Source of the DNA: Listeria farberi
GTDB taxonomy: Bacteria > Bacillota > Bacilli > Lactobacillales > Listeriaceae
NCBI RefSeq assembly: GCF_014229245.1
Contig: NZ_JAARZJ010000012.1
Span: 1 to 64,000 of the forward strand
Reading direction: 5' to 3'
DNA length: 64,000 bases
Shown one piece after another: positions 28,967-37,667 of this stretch (its first letter is position 1; each line of letters opens with the position of its first letter). The notes under the pieces were generated by a model, which saw only the letters and a program-made list of their open reading frames with translations, ran no database searches and was not told the origin of the DNA. A program made the translations under genes and the position numbers.

Positions 28967-29725
28967 TTATTTTCTTAAGCCATACAATAAAATTCCAGCC
29001 GCAACTGCGACATTCAACGATTCACTGTCTCCATATATTGGAATATATACTTTTTCAGAAAGACGATCTTGTAATTCAGGAGAAATGCCATTACCTTCAT
29101 TTCCGACCATCAACGCTAAAGTGTCACGTTTTATCATGTCGTTTAATGATTTCGCTTGGTCATCGAGAACTGCACCAATAACTGGAACGCCCTCTTCTTC
29201 TAAATTCAGAATCCAATCAAATAAATCTGCTTGAATAACGGGAATATGGAAATGACTACCTTGCGTACTACGAATTACTTTAGGATTATAAAGATCTGCA
29301 CTTCCCTTGCCAAGCACGACACAATCATATCCAGCGGCATCTGCAGTGCGAATTAACGTACCTACATTACCCGGATCTTGTACCGCATCTACTAACAACA
29401 ATTTTTTACCATATAAAAGCATCATATCTGGTTCAGAAGTTGCAACTACAGCAAAGACGCCTTGTTCTGTCATTGTATCGCTAATTAAATGGCTGATTTC
29501 TGTGCTGATTTCAAATACATCGTAATCCCCTTTTAACCACTCTTCCGGAACAGAGACACCACTTGAAACAAGCAGCTCCATCACTAAACCATCTTGACGT
29601 AAAGCTTCTTCTACTAAATGGAAGCCTTCCACCAAATAGGTTCCTGTTTTATCGCGGCCTTTTCTTGTTTGTAGTTTTTTCCATGTTTTGACACGGTCGT
29701 TTTTTACTGATTGAATCTGTTCCAT
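28967..29725 (-). CDS. TrmH/SpoU-family RNA methyltransferase (YsgA-like)
   Basis: A 252-aa SPOUT-class 2'-O-ribose methyltransferase acting on rRNA or tRNA with S-adenosylmethionine. N-terminal substrate-binding domain (about 1-95, QSVKNDRVKTWKKLQTRKGR), then the knotted domain with motif 1 DPGNVGTLIRTADAAG, motif 2 LMVGNEGNGIS and motif 3 IPIYGDSESLNVAVAAGI. Its gene neighbours pheST in B. subtilis (ysgA). The exact target base cannot be told from sequence. It is 25 bases from the upstream aminopeptidase gene, so probably co-transcribed. Confidence 0.9.
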   Translation of the reverse strand: MEQIQSVKNDRVKTWKKLQTRKGRDKTGTYLVEGFHLVEEALRQDGLVMELLVSSGVSVPEEWLKGDYDVFEISTEISHLISDTMTEQGVFAVVATSEPDMMLLYGKKLLLVDAVQDPGNVGTLIRTADAAGYDCVVLGKGSADLYNPKVIRSTQGSHFHIPVIQADLFDWILNLEEEGVPVIGAVLDDQAKSLNDMIKRDTLALMVGNEGNGISPELQDRLSEKVYIPIYGDSESLNVAVAAGILLYGLRK

Positions 29726-29750
29726 AAAAGTTGCCCTCTTTTCTCGAAAC

Positions 29751-30830
29751 TCAACCTAGGCGAATTTCTGTTACTTTTTCTTCATTTAAACGTTTAACTA
29801 CTTCTGTAATTAGTTTTACAGCATTTTCAAAATCATCACGGTGTAGCATAGAGGAATGAGAATGAATGTAGCGTGTTGCAATTGTAATGGACAAGGACGG
29901 GATTCCGTTGCCAGTCAAATGGATAGAACCAGCATCTGTCCCCCCCATTGGGATTGCTTCATATTGATAAGGGATAGATAGTTCATCCGCTACATCTGTT
30001 ACAAAATCACGAAGACCAGCGTGAGCTACCATCGATGCATCATAAACAACAATTTGTGGTCCTTTGCCCATTTTACTCATTGCTTCTTTGTCCGTTACTC
30101 CAGGTGTGTCCCCAGCAATACCTACATCTACAGCAAAGCCAATATCTGGTTGCACAAAATGTGCTGCTGTTTTGGCTCCTCGTAAACCGACTTCTTCTTG
30201 AACAGTCCCCACACCATAAACGATATTTGGATGTTGTTCTTCTTGTAAGTTTTTAAGTACTTCAATAGCAATTGCAAGGCCAATACGGTTATCCCACGCT
30301 TTTGCAAGTAAGAATTTTTCATTTTTCATCACGGTAAAATCAAATGCTGGGACAATCATATCTCCTGGGCGGATTCCGTAACTTTCCACTTCTGCTTTAT
30401 CAACCGCACCAACGTCAATAAACATATCCTTAATATCGAATGATTTTTGACGTTCTGCTGCTGTCATAACATGTGGTGGCTTGGAACCAATAACGCCGGT
30501 GATTTCTTCGCCCGAGCGTGTCACAATGGTTACTTTTTGTGCAAGCATTACTTGGGAAACCCAGCCGCCTACTGTCTGAAATTTAATAAAACCGTTATCG
30601 TCAATTTGTGTCACCATAAAACCAACTTCATCTAAATGGCCGGCAATCATAATTTTAGGGCCTTTTTCTGTTCCGATTTTTTTAGCAACGGCACTTCCTA
30701 AACCATCTGTTTCAAAACTATCCGCTAGCGGTTCGATGTATTCACGGAATACATTTCTAACTGCGCGTTCATTACCAGGAATACCTTTTGCATCTGTTAG
30801 TGCTTTTAACATCTTTAATTGCTCATCCAT
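29751..30830 (-). CDS. M42 family metallopeptidase (glutamyl aminopeptidase/YsdC-like)
   Basis: A 359-aa cytoplasmic aminopeptidase of the tetrahedral M42 family, sometimes annotated as endoglucanase. Metal-binding and catalytic blocks: [11 protein letters not shown] (His, Asp), [19 protein letters not shown] (catalytic Glu pair), [12 protein letters not shown] and [11 protein letters not shown]. It trims small peptides; the preferred residue cannot be told. It is upstream of the RNA methyltransferase gene. Confidence 0.92.
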   Translation of the reverse strand: MDEQLKMLKALTDAKGIPGNERAVRNVFREYIEPLADSFETDGLGSAVAKKIGTEKGPKIMIAGHLDEVGFMVTQIDDNGFIKFQTVGGWVSQVMLAQKVTIVTRSGEEITGVIGSKPPHVMTAAERQKSFDIKDMFIDVGAVDKAEVESYGIRPGDMIVPAFDFTVMKNEKFLLAKAWDNRIGLAIAIEVLKNLQEEQHPNIVYGVGTVQEEVGLRGAKTAAHFVQPDIGFAVDVGIAGDTPGVTDKEAMSKMGKGPQIVVYDASMVAHAGLRDFVTDVADELSIPYQYEAIPMGGTDAGSIHLTGNGIPSLSITIATRYIHSHSSMLHRDDFENAVKLITEVVKRLNEEKVTEIRLG

Positions 30831-30900
30831 ATAAATAGTCCTCCTTATAAACTCCTTTTTTATTATAACAGTTTCTTTCTAAAAATCCTTTGAAAACGAA

Positions 30901-30932
30901 AAAAAAGCCGAAAGAGCTATTCGACTTTTTTG
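30901..30932 (-). terminator. Terminator after the first GH73 gene
   Basis: Stem AAAAAAGcCGAA / TTCGaCTTTTTT, followed by further A/T sequence, just past the stop codon of the GH73 gene. Confidence 0.6.
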
Positions 30933-30940
30933 GATATTTA

Positions 30941-31954
30941 TTACCAAGCTATTGATTGAATGTTTAGTAAGGGCAAATTAAGCGCTGTTTTGCCTTTTGT
31001 TTCTTTTTTTGCAATCGTCGGGTTGTGTAGTTCTGAGACATCAATCTCCATATTAATTACTAAACGATTTTGATCATCTGTTTTAAGTAAAGCGTCACGG
31101 GTCGGAGCATAATCTTCTAACTGATAGAAGTTTTTTATAGAGGTACTTTCAATCCAACCAATAGAATCGCCATTATGATGAAGGTGATACCAAGAAATAT
31201 TGGAATCAGTCACTTTTACTTCTCGATTAATTGAAACTTGATGTCCAAAATATTTAGTTGTTTTTTCGACTGGATTTGCTCCTTTTGTTCCAGCTGGAGC
31301 TGACCAAATAAAGCAATTATCTTTTGTAGCTACTTCACCAGCAGCTTTGATTGCTTTATCAGATACTCGTTCGCTATAAACTGTATCGTATTTATCTAAA
31401 TTTGCTTTTTTAATTAGTTCGATTAATTTTGCTGCATACTCTGGATCAGATGAATAACCTGTTTTTCCAAGAGCAATAGCTGCCTTTTCAAAGTCATACT
31501 CTTTGATTAGTCCTCCGTATAAATGAGGGTTCCAAGATGGGCCTTTGACAAATAAAAGTGCGTGGTCATTCATTGATTCATACCAACCTGGGTATGCGCG
31601 GAAATTAGCATCCGTACCAACCCATACCACTCCGTTGTGTTCTTTCGTTGGTAATTTAATGGAAGATCCATTATAAGAGCCTTTGATTCCAAATAAATTA
31701 TTGCCATCTTTTGCTAGCATACTCTCTCCCCAATTGGATTCTAGTATAGCTTGCGAAATAGTAATACTTGCTAAAATACCGTGTTCTCTTTGCACTTTTT
31801 GAGCATGCGGCGCAATCTCATTAATAAACTTCTCTTGCTTGGAAGTTAAGCCGTCCTCTAGACCAGCAGCTTGGGAGTAGATTGGTAAGGCACATAATGT
31901 AATTGTTATTCCAAGACCAATTGTCACCAAATGCTTCTTTGCGAGTTGTAACAT
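30941..31954 (-). CDS. Secreted GH73 N-acetylglucosaminidase with GW module
   Basis: A 337-aa autolysin-type enzyme hydrolysing the glycan strand of peptidoglycan. Residues 1-29 are a signal peptide (hydrophobic core VTIGLGITITLCALPIY, cleavage near SQA-A). The GH73 domain (about 40-190) has the catalytic Glu72 in AILESNWGES and the FRAYPGW block. A GW-type module (about 205-285, with IGWIES) probably binds wall polymers such as lipoteichoic acid. The start ATG has a poor ribosome-binding site (AGAAGGA 16 bases away). A paralogue lies 272 bases upstream with its own terminator. Confidence 0.9.
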   Translation of the reverse strand: MLQLAKKHLVTIGLGITITLCALPIYSQAAGLEDGLTSKQEKFINEIAPHAQKVQREHGILASITISQAILESNWGESMLAKDGNNLFGIKGSYNGSSIKLPTKEHNGVVWVGTDANFRAYPGWYESMNDHALLFVKGPSWNPHLYGGLIKEYDFEKAAIALGKTGYSSDPEYAAKLIELIKKANLDKYDTVYSERVSDKAIKAAGEVATKDNCFIWSAPAGTKGANPVEKTTKYFGHQVSINREVKVTDSNISWYHLHHNGDSIGWIESTSIKNFYQLEDYAPTRDALLKTDDQNRLVINMEIDVSELHNPTIAKKETKGKTALNLPLLNIQSIAW

Positions 31955-31985
31955 AATGATTTATTGCACATCCTTCTTTGATTTA

Positions 31986-32014
31986 TCCTTCTGGCTTTTT
32001 AGTGCTTGCCAGAA
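31986..32014 (-). other. Hairpin in the 5' leader of the GH73 gene
   Basis: TTCTGGC and GCCAGAA form a perfect seven-bp stem around a 12-base loop, about 35 bases before the start codon. No T run follows, so it is not a terminator; I do not match it to a known riboswitch. Confidence 0.4.
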
Positions 32015-32155
32015 AACATTGTCTTTTAAACAACCATTTCATTCTATCAAAAGTTTCTTGTAATACACATTACTTTTACATTACGTATGTTACAAAAGAT
32101 GGGATGTTTTGCTATAAGGCTATTCTGCTATCCTCGCTTTTCTGAAAATAAAAAA

Positions 32156-32217
32156 GAAAAAGAGCTCAAAAAGGACTTTTTGCCTATAAATAAGACAAGT
32201 CATTTTGGCTCTTTTTC
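32156..32217 (-). terminator. Terminator after the second GH73 gene
   Basis: Long imperfect stem: GAAAAAGAGCtCAAAA opposite TTTTGgCTCTTTTTC with an additional GACT/AGTC pairing, followed on the minus strand by a T-rich tract. Confidence 0.75.
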
Positions 32218-32226
32218 GTTATTTTA

Positions 32227-33096
32227 TTACTTTTTCTTGATTAATTCTTTCTTAACCCAACCGATTGGTTCATCCTTTACTGCAATTTGATACCAAGTTC
32301 CACTATCTGTTTTTGCTTCTCTAAGAAGTTTTAAATCTTCTCGTTTATAATAGTTAATTTCTTCTACTTTTTGAGCTCCTGTTAGTCCATATGGTCTTGT
32401 CCAAATAGCTCCCGATATGTCTTCTTTCACATTACCATAGCCAGTTGATTTTGTATCATAGTAAATTTTATCATCAATTCGATCGTATAATTGTAAATCA
32501 TAGTTTTCGATGATAGAGATGAGTTTTTCTGCATAGTCTGGGTCTGTTGCATAACCGGCAGTTTGCAATTCTTGTGCAGCTTTTTTATAATTATCTGCCG
32601 CCACCACGCCATTATATTTATCTTTATTCCAAGTAGTACCTTTTAAAAATAATTCTGCATGCGCATCTAGTGATTCATTCCAATCTTTATACTTTCTAAA
32701 ATTAGCTTTAATTTCAATCCATTTACCGTCCACAAATTCTTTTGTCGTCATCGAAACCATAGGCTGTGGCGCCTTCCCTTTGACCCCAAAAAGGTTATTT
32801 CCTTTTTCAGCCAAGCCGCTTTGTCCCCAATCCGACTCTAAAATAGCTTGTGCTAAAGTAATACTTGTTAAAATCCCATGTTTTTCTTGAATTTCTTGTG
32901 CATGTGGTGAAAGTTTATTTAAAAAGTTCTGCTCTTTGGAATGGAAAGCAGGGTCTGGTTCTGGTGCGGTCATAATTAAGTACTGTTGCCTGACAACCGA
33001 TGCAATGACTCCTACTAAAATGATAAGAAGTAAAATTCCCGCTATTCCAAGTAGTCTTTTCTGTTTTTTCTTTTTGGATAATTTTCTATATTTCAG
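32227..33096 (-). CDS. Membrane-anchored GH73 glucosaminidase with GW module (apparent CTG start)
   Basis: A paralogue of the neighbouring autolysin. From the ATG at 32973 the protein would be 248 aa and lack any export signal, although the domain must act outside the cell. The frame stays open for 41 more codons upstream (to a TGA) and encodes a textbook signal anchor: KKKQKRLL then the hydrophobic GIAGILLLIILVGVIASVV. There is no ATG, GTG or TTG in that stretch; a CTG at 33094-33096, with GAAAGG 11 bases before it, is the best candidate and gives 289 aa. Catalytic Glu is in AILESDWGQS (about residue 87); a GW module follows at about 215-285 (IGWVKK). Confidence 0.85.
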   Translation of the reverse strand: MKYRKLSKKKKQKRLLGIAGILLLIILVGVIASVVRQQYLIMTAPEPDPAFHSKEQNFLNKLSPHAQEIQEKHGILTSITLAQAILESDWGQSGLAEKGNNLFGVKGKAPQPMVSMTTKEFVDGKWIEIKANFRKYKDWNESLDAHAELFLKGTTWNKDKYNGVVAADNYKKAAQELQTAGYATDPDYAEKLISIIENYDLQLYDRIDDKIYYDTKSTGYGNVKEDISGAIWTRPYGLTGAQKVEEINYYKREDLKLLREAKTDSGTWYQIAVKDEPIGWVKKELIKKK

Positions 33097-33138
33097 ATGT
33101 CGTCACGCCTTTCTGTCTACGAACCTCTTAATGGTACT

Positions 33139-33167
33139 AGAATACGTTACTTTTAACACAAATGCAA
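33139..33167 (-). promoter_or_regulatory. Candidate promoter of the second GH73 gene
   Basis: TTGCAT (33162-33167), 17 bases, TATTCT (33139-33144) on the minus strand, 43 bases before the chosen start. The rest of the 33097-33396 interval holds no gene that I can see. Confidence 0.45.
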
Positions 33168-33396
33168 TCCATCTAGGGGTCTATTTTAATGAATTTAAGA
33201 AATCTTTAACATTTTTGGATACAGATGGAATTGTTGGTGCATAACCGTTGAAAGCATCACTGACATAAATGTTTCTTTTATTTGTAACATTTGCCATCAA
33301 TTAGTCATATATTTTAGTATGGTTTTGCAAGTGTACTTTTTTGCAGATGTTTTTTCGAAAAAAATCGTTTTTCTTCTATATAATAGTGATTTTAGT

Positions 33397-33434
33397 AAAA
33401 AAAGATTACGGAATTTGAGCCGTAATCTTTTTTT
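33397..33434 (-). terminator. Terminator after the padR-DUF2812 operon
   Basis: A perfect 15-bp stem, AAAAAAAGATTACGG with its complement, ending in seven T on the minus strand. Confidence 0.85.
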
Positions 33435-33439
33435 GCTTA

Positions 33440-33988
33440 TTAAGATTTCCTTGCAACTAAATTATTTATTTTTCTGGTTAAGTTGAAAAACATCTTTCCA
33501 TATAATAATACGAGAATAATAAACATAATAAAAATAAATGTAGTGACTCCAAAATAATTATCCATTGGAAAAACAAGCAGTAATTCAAACAATAAAAACA
33601 AACTCATAATCACACCAAAAATGGTCCAACGTGTCCGGATTCTTTTGTAGAGTTGGATTAACGAATCTTTATCTGTAAAGATAGCTTCGTTTGTTTTCCC
33701 AGGCTCTATAGCTTTACGAAAGTACATCCAATTACCATTTAAAACAGGATAGCAATAAACATTTTCCCAACCAGCATCTGCAAACAATGTTTTATAAGCT
33801 TCCTCATCTCCTTCATTCGCTTTAAAATCAATCGCATAGCTATATATCGCAGGTTCCCCTTGTTCAAAATGATATCTAAAAGATTTATATGCTTTGAAAA
33901 ACCAACCTTTTTGGGCCATCTCATTTAAATAAGCTGCTTCTTTTTCCATGTTATCAACTGTAAAAAACTTAAAGACTTTTTTCTCCAT
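33440..33988 (-). CDS. DUF2812 membrane protein
   Basis: A 182-aa protein with an N-terminal cytoplasmic DUF2812 domain (about 1-110, starting EKKVFKFFTVDNMEKEAAYL, with the typical MAQKGW block) and two C-terminal membrane helices (about 120-140 and 147-168). The family is almost always encoded next to PadR regulators, as here, where the genes are two bases apart. Function unknown; sensing of membrane state or an anti-regulator role is possible but unproven. Confidence 0.85.
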   Translation of the reverse strand: MEKKVFKFFTVDNMEKEAAYLNEMAQKGWFFKAYKSFRYHFEQGEPAIYSYAIDFKANEGDEEAYKTLFADAGWENVYCYPVLNGNWMYFRKAIEPGKTNEAIFTDKDSLIQLYKRIRTRWTIFGVIMSLFLLFELLLVFPMDNYFGVTTFIFIMFIILVLLYGKMFFNLTRKINNLVARKS

Positions 33989-33990
33989 TG

Positions 33991-34302
33991 TTAAACCTCC
34001 CTCGAATTTCTATACAATTCTTCAATACGTGTTTTTTCTAAAAGCAAAATATCATTGCCTAATTTGGTGATTTGATAGATTTTCCGATTGCTTTCTTCTT
34101 GAATAATTTGGATTAATTGGTCTTTGTTCATTTTAGAAAGACTACCATAAATTGTTCCTGGACCAAGTTTAATTCGTTCATTAGTCATCTTTGCTACATT
34201 TTCGATAATTGCATAACCATGTCTTGGTTCAACAAGAGATAGTAATATGTAAAAGGCCGTTTCAGTCATTGGTAGATATGTTTTCCTTAATTTATCCTCC
34301 AT
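33991..34302 (-). CDS. PadR family transcriptional regulator
   Basis: A 103-aa winged-helix regulator of the short PadR type (TETAFYILLSLVEPRHGYAI, then GPGTIYGSLSKMNKDQLIQ as recognition region). It precedes the DUF2812 gene in a two-gene operon. Palindromes of the ATATC/GATAT type in its own promoter suggest autoregulation. Confidence 0.88.
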   Translation of the reverse strand: MEDKLRKTYLPMTETAFYILLSLVEPRHGYAIIENVAKMTNERIKLGPGTIYGSLSKMNKDQLIQIIQEESNRKIYQITKLGNDILLLEKTRIEELYRNSREV

Positions 34303-34336
34303 AATTATATCGCACCTCGATGTATTTGATACTCAT

Positions 34337-34365
34337 AATATATCACGGTTCGATATAATTTGCAA
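34337..34365 (-). promoter_or_regulatory. Promoter and putative operator of the padR-DUF2812 operon
   Basis: TTGCAA (34360-34365), 17 bases, TATATT (34337-34342) on the minus strand. An inverted repeat ATATC-N7-GATAT (34340-34356) covers the spacer and -10, and a second small repeat ATCG-N5-CGAT lies near the ribosome-binding site; both fit PadR autorepression. Confidence 0.6.
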
Positions 34366-34536
34366 TAATCTCTTTTGAATTTTGGAAAAACTGTTTTTCG
34401 ATGTCGGTTCGTTCTATCTCCTTCTCATTTTCAGACAATGCAATCTGTTTCAAAATAATCATTTGTAGCCACTTGGAAACTTTTTAGCTAAAGTGGTTTT
34501 GCCGCTTCCAACAGATCCGATTATTCGAATTTTTAT
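34343..34536 (-). pseudogene. Decayed P-loop kinase gene (adenylate kinase-like / topology-modulation protein family)
   Basis: Reading the minus strand from 34536, the first frame gives KIRIIGSVGSGKTTLAKK, a perfect N-terminal Walker A of the small P-loop kinase family annotated as DNA topology modulation (FlaR-like) proteins. The frame then shifts to FQVATNDYFETDCIV, hits TGA where such proteins have Trp, and shifts again to SENEKEIERTDIEKQFFQNS before a final stop at 34343. The start position reads ATA, five bases after GAGGTG. The remaining two thirds of the family length is missing. The 3' end now forms part of the padR promoter. Confidence 0.7.
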
Positions 34537-34624
34537 AAAAACACCTCACTTTAAATTAAATACTATCTTTTTACCCTTCTTTTATTTTATAATTATCTCA
34601 TTGTGATAAAAGGGAGGGAAATTT

Positions 34625-35074
34625 TTGATTATATTATTTATTGTATCAGGTCTACTCGCGGGGATGGTATTACCCGTTCAAACAGCCATCAATACGAGAC
34701 TCAGTACATATACGAAATCCCCATTTATAGCTTCATGGGTTTCTTTTATGGTAGGGACGACTGTTTTACTTATCGTTTGCTTATTTACACAAAAATCATG
34801 GCCGATATCTTCAGAAATGATTGCCTCAAATCCTTGGTATATTTGGGTTGGTGGCGGAACATTAGGTGTTATTTTTTTAACAGCTAATATTTTACTTTTA
34901 CCACGGCTTGGCTCCGCACTGCTTGTGATGATTACGGTTTGTGGACAAATGATTATGGCAATTATTATTGATAATTTTGGTTTATTTCAAGTACCAATGC
35001 ATGAGATTAATATCGAACGTCTACTTGGCGTTATTTTAATGTTCGGTGGCATTTATTTGATGCAACGCTTTTAA
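34625..35074 (+). CDS. DUF606/YdcZ-family membrane protein 1
   Basis: A 149-aa protein with five predicted membrane helices, half the size of DMT-superfamily transporters. TTG start at 34625-34627 behind GGGAGGG. It is followed 14 bases later by a paralogue of the same topology (shared blocks: GTLGVIFLTANILLLPRLGSA, split only for reading, and GQMIMAIIIDNFG). The two probably form a heterodimer. Substrate unknown. Confidence 0.85.
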   Translation: MIILFIVSGLLAGMVLPVQTAINTRLSTYTKSPFIASWVSFMVGTTVLLIVCLFTQKSWPISSEMIASNPWYIWVGGGTLGVIFLTANILLLPRLGSALLVMITVCGQMIMAIIIDNFGLFQVPMHEINIERLLGVILMFGGIYLMQRF

Positions 35075-35088
35075 AAGGAGGAGAAAAC

Positions 35089-35556
35089 ATGACAAAAAGA
35101 TCATCCAAATCATTATTACTATTTATGGCAATGGGACTTGTTTCTGGACTACTTTCCCCGATTCAAACGTCGATTAATAGCCAACTTCGGCTCACTGTCG
35201 GTTCTCCTTTTGTGGCATCATTTATTTCCTTTTTAGTTGGGACGACTTTGCTTACACTGGTTTGCTTAATTGTGGAGCGTCGTTTGACTTTTCAACTGAA
35301 AGGTGTCGGCCGAATTCCTTGGTGGGTTTTCACTGGCGGTGCGCTTGGAGTGCTCTTCGTAACTTCTAACATTTTACTTTTACCATTACTGGGCTCAGCA
35401 ATGACGGTTGTTTTAGCACTTTGTGGACAAATGATTATTGCACTTATTATTGATCATTTTGGCTTTTTCGGAGTTATTCCACATCCAATTAATCGTTACC
35501 GAATGATTGGTGTGTTGTTAATGCTCATTGGTGTATTTTTAATTCAACGCTTCTAA
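35089..35556 (+). CDS. DUF606/YdcZ-family membrane protein 2
   Basis: A 155-aa paralogue of the upstream gene product, with matching positions (SPFVASFISFLVGTTLLTLVC, split only for reading; GALGVLFVTSNILLLPLLG; GQMIIALIIDHFG). Good ribosome-binding site AAAGGAGG. Paired small multidrug-like arrangement; the transported compound cannot be told. A strong terminator follows. Confidence 0.85.
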   Translation: MTKRSSKSLLLFMAMGLVSGLLSPIQTSINSQLRLTVGSPFVASFISFLVGTTLLTLVCLIVERRLTFQLKGVGRIPWWVFTGGALGVLFVTSNILLLPLLGSAMTVVLALCGQMIIALIIDHFGFFGVIPHPINRYRMIGVLLMLIGVFLIQRF

Positions 35557-35559
35557 AAA

Positions 35560-35601
35560 AAGGAAAACCTCTCCAGATTTGATGTCTGAAGAGGTTTTTT
35601 A
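35560..35601. terminator. Bidirectional terminator between DUF606 pair and the B12 operon end
   Basis: Stem AAAACCTCTcCAGA / TCTGaAGAGGTTTT with T and A tracts on both sides. It ends both the DUF606 transcript and the long cbi operon. Confidence 0.85.
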
Positions 35602-36168
35602 TTATTTCTTTTTATTGCGGAAAACAAGTTCGGAGTTTTTGTAGAAAATATCTGTTTCACCAGCACGGTAATTAACTACTCTGGCAACAGCAAAAAAATA
35701 ATCCGATAAACGGTTGACGTATTTTAACACTTCTTCATTACTTGAAGCGATTTTTAGCATACCAACAATTTCGCGTTCAGCTCTTCTTGTTACGGTTCTA
35801 GCCATGTGAAGTAAAGAGGCAGCTTGGGTTCCACCTGGCAGGATGAATTTTTCGATTTCTGGGGGTTCATCGGCGTAGATGTCAATTCGGTCTTCTAGCC
35901 ACGCAACAGGCTCGCTCGTTAATTTGTAATCACGCTTGCCTTCTTCGGTTGCAAGATCCCCTCCTGCATCAAATAATTGTTGTTGAATTTGTTCAAGTTC
36001 GGCTTGAATTTCTGGTTCGTCTCCAAGAGTTGTAATCGTATAACCAATCAACGAGTTGAGTTCATCCAATGTACCATATGCATCAATACGGATATTATCT
36101 TTACTTACTTTGCTACCCCCAATAATTCTTGTCATTCCTTTATCGCCGGTTTTTGTGTAGATACGCAT
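35602..36168 (-). CDS. PduO-type cob(I)alamin adenosyltransferase
   Basis: Transfers adenosyl from ATP to cob(I)alamin (or precursors) to make the coenzyme form. The 188-aa protein has the family signatures: YTKTGDKGMTRIIGG (ATP-binding N-terminus), DAYGTLDELNS, RRAERE and NRLSDYFFAVAR. It is the last gene of the cbi operon; its start lies inside the end of cbiP (37-base overlap), with its own AAAGGAG. A second, unrelated (EutT-type) adenosyltransferase is encoded in the eut operon at 56975. Confidence 0.93.
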   Translation of the reverse strand: MRIYTKTGDKGMTRIIGGSKVSKDNIRIDAYGTLDELNSLIGYTITTLGDEPEIQAELEQIQQQLFDAGGDLATEEGKRDYKLTSEPVAWLEDRIDIYADEPPEIEKFILPGGTQAASLLHMARTVTRRAEREIVGMLKIASSNEEVLKYVNRLSDYFFAVARVVNYRAGETDIFYKNSELVFRNKKK

Positions 36169-37667
36169 ATTTTTTCTCCTTTCATGATTTTTTCTAGTTG
36201 GTCCATTTGAATATTTGCTTCTAAAAGGGCCGCTAGTTTGTCGTATTCTTGTTCTTTATGTTCTTTCAAATTAATGATTTTATGCGGATAAACGGATTTG
36301 TTTTTGCGAGTTAGTAGTTCGCCAAATAAATTCCCTAAGAAAACGTCGTTGTCGAAAATACCATGAATATAGGTACCGATGATATTTTTGTTAGCGGAAA
36401 TAGCGCCATCTTGATGGATCTCCTGGTTTCCGTTCACCGCTTCAATTTCGCAAAATGGATGAGTACGCTCTCCACGTTTCGTCTCGCCCATGTGGATTTC
36501 GTATCCTTCAACGGGTTCACCTGAAAGTGTCACCCCCGTAATTTGGGTAGTACGTTTTTGATGGAGAAAAATTGTCTCAGTATCTAGTAAGCCAAGTCCA
36601 GCTATCTCTAGTTGTTTACTTTCTACTTGATTCGGATCGAGCATTTTTTGACCGAGCATTTGGTAACCGCCACAAATTCCGATTACTTTCCCGTCATTTT
36701 CTGCATATTCTTGAATAGCTTTTTTTAGACCGGATTCTTCGAGGAAAGCCATATCTTCTAGTGTATTTTTACTTCCAGGAATAATGACTAAATCCGGGTT
36801 CCCAAAATCAGCTATATTTCGAATGTAGCGTACACTGATGTCAGCTTGAATTTCCAGAATATGAAAATCTGTAAAATTAGATATCCGTGGTAAACAGATA
36901 ATCGCGATGTCAAGTAGCGCACTACTGTCTGGCACGTAATTTTTCCCACTTAGTGAAACACTGTCCTCTTCTTCCAGTTGCAGATTGACATAGGGGATCA
37001 CACCAATAACAGGGACGCTTGTGAGTTCCTCAATCATATCAATTCCAGGTTGTAAAAGAGCTACATCACCGCGGAATTTATTGATAATAACCCCTTTAAT
37101 CCGAGAGCGCTCTTCTTCATTTAACAACATTATGGTGCCATAAATCGAAGCAAACACGCCACCTTTATCAATATCAGCAACTAAGACAACTGGCGCATCG
37201 ACCATTTTTGCCATACCCATATTTACGATATCTCGGTCGTTTAAGTTGATTTCGGCTGGGCTTCCGGCACCTTCTAGTACAATAATATCATTTTCTTCTG
37301 CTAAACTCTGGTAAACTGCCTGGATTTTTGGGATAAGTGTTTGTTTGAAATCGTGGTATGTCATAGCATCCATATTAGCTAAAATAGCACCCATAAAAAT
37401 TACTTGCGACTGCCTGTCATTGGTCGGTTTAAGTAACACGGGGTTCATCCGGACATCTGGAAAAACGCCGGCTGCTTCTGCTTGAAAAACTTGCGCGCGC
37501 CCCATTTCATCTCCTGTCGCTGTTATAAAAGAATTGAGGGACATATTTTGTGATTTGAATGGAACGACTCGCTTACCTTTATTTTTGAACAGGCGGCATA
37601 GACCTGCTACCAGTATGCTTTTCCCAGCATCAGAAGCGGTACCTTGAATCATTATTTGCTTTACCAT
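36132..37667 (-). CDS. cbiP: Cobyric acid synthase
   Basis: Amidates four side chains (b, d, e, g) of adenosylcobyrinic a,c-diamide using glutamine and ATP. The 511-aa protein has an N-terminal dethiobiotin synthetase-like P-loop domain (QGTASDAGKS) and a C-terminal class I glutamine amidotransferase domain with the nucleophile Cys in GICGGYQMLG and the His in YIHGIFDN. It overlaps cbiO by one base. Confidence 0.96.
   Translation of the reverse strand: MVKQIMIQGTASDAGKSILVAGLCRLFKNKGKRVVPFKSQNMSLNSFITATGDEMGRAQVFQAEAAGVFPDVRMNPVLLKPTNDRQSQVIFMGAILANMDAMTYHDFKQTLIPKIQAVYQSLAEENDIIVLEGAGSPAEINLNDRDIVNMGMAKMVDAPVVLVADIDKGGVFASIYGTIMLLNEEERSRIKGVIINKFRGDVALLQPGIDMIEELTSVPVIGVIPYVNLQLEEEDSVSLSGKNYVPDSSALLDIAIICLPRISNFTDFHILEIQADISVRYIRNIADFGNPDLVIIPGSKNTLEDMAFLEESGLKKAIQEYAENDGKVIGICGGYQMLGQKMLDPNQVESKQLEIAGLGLLDTETIFLHQKRTTQITGVTLSGEPVEGYEIHMGETKRGERTHPFCEIEAVNGNQEIHQDGAISANKNIIGTYIHGIFDNDVFLGNLFGELLTRKNKSVYPHKIINLKEHKEQEYDKLAALLEANIQMDQLEKIMKGEKICVSTQKPAIKE

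Noticed and set aside
31955-32226. Possible c-di-AMP (ydaO) riboswitch before the GH73 gene
   Set aside because: Such riboswitches often precede wall-hydrolase genes, but the conserved ydaO sequence elements are not present; only a simple hairpin is visible.
34603-34887. 94-aa plus-strand open frame
   Set aside because: It is a shadow of the DUF606 gene at 34625, which has a ribosome-binding site and a clear paralogue in the other frame.
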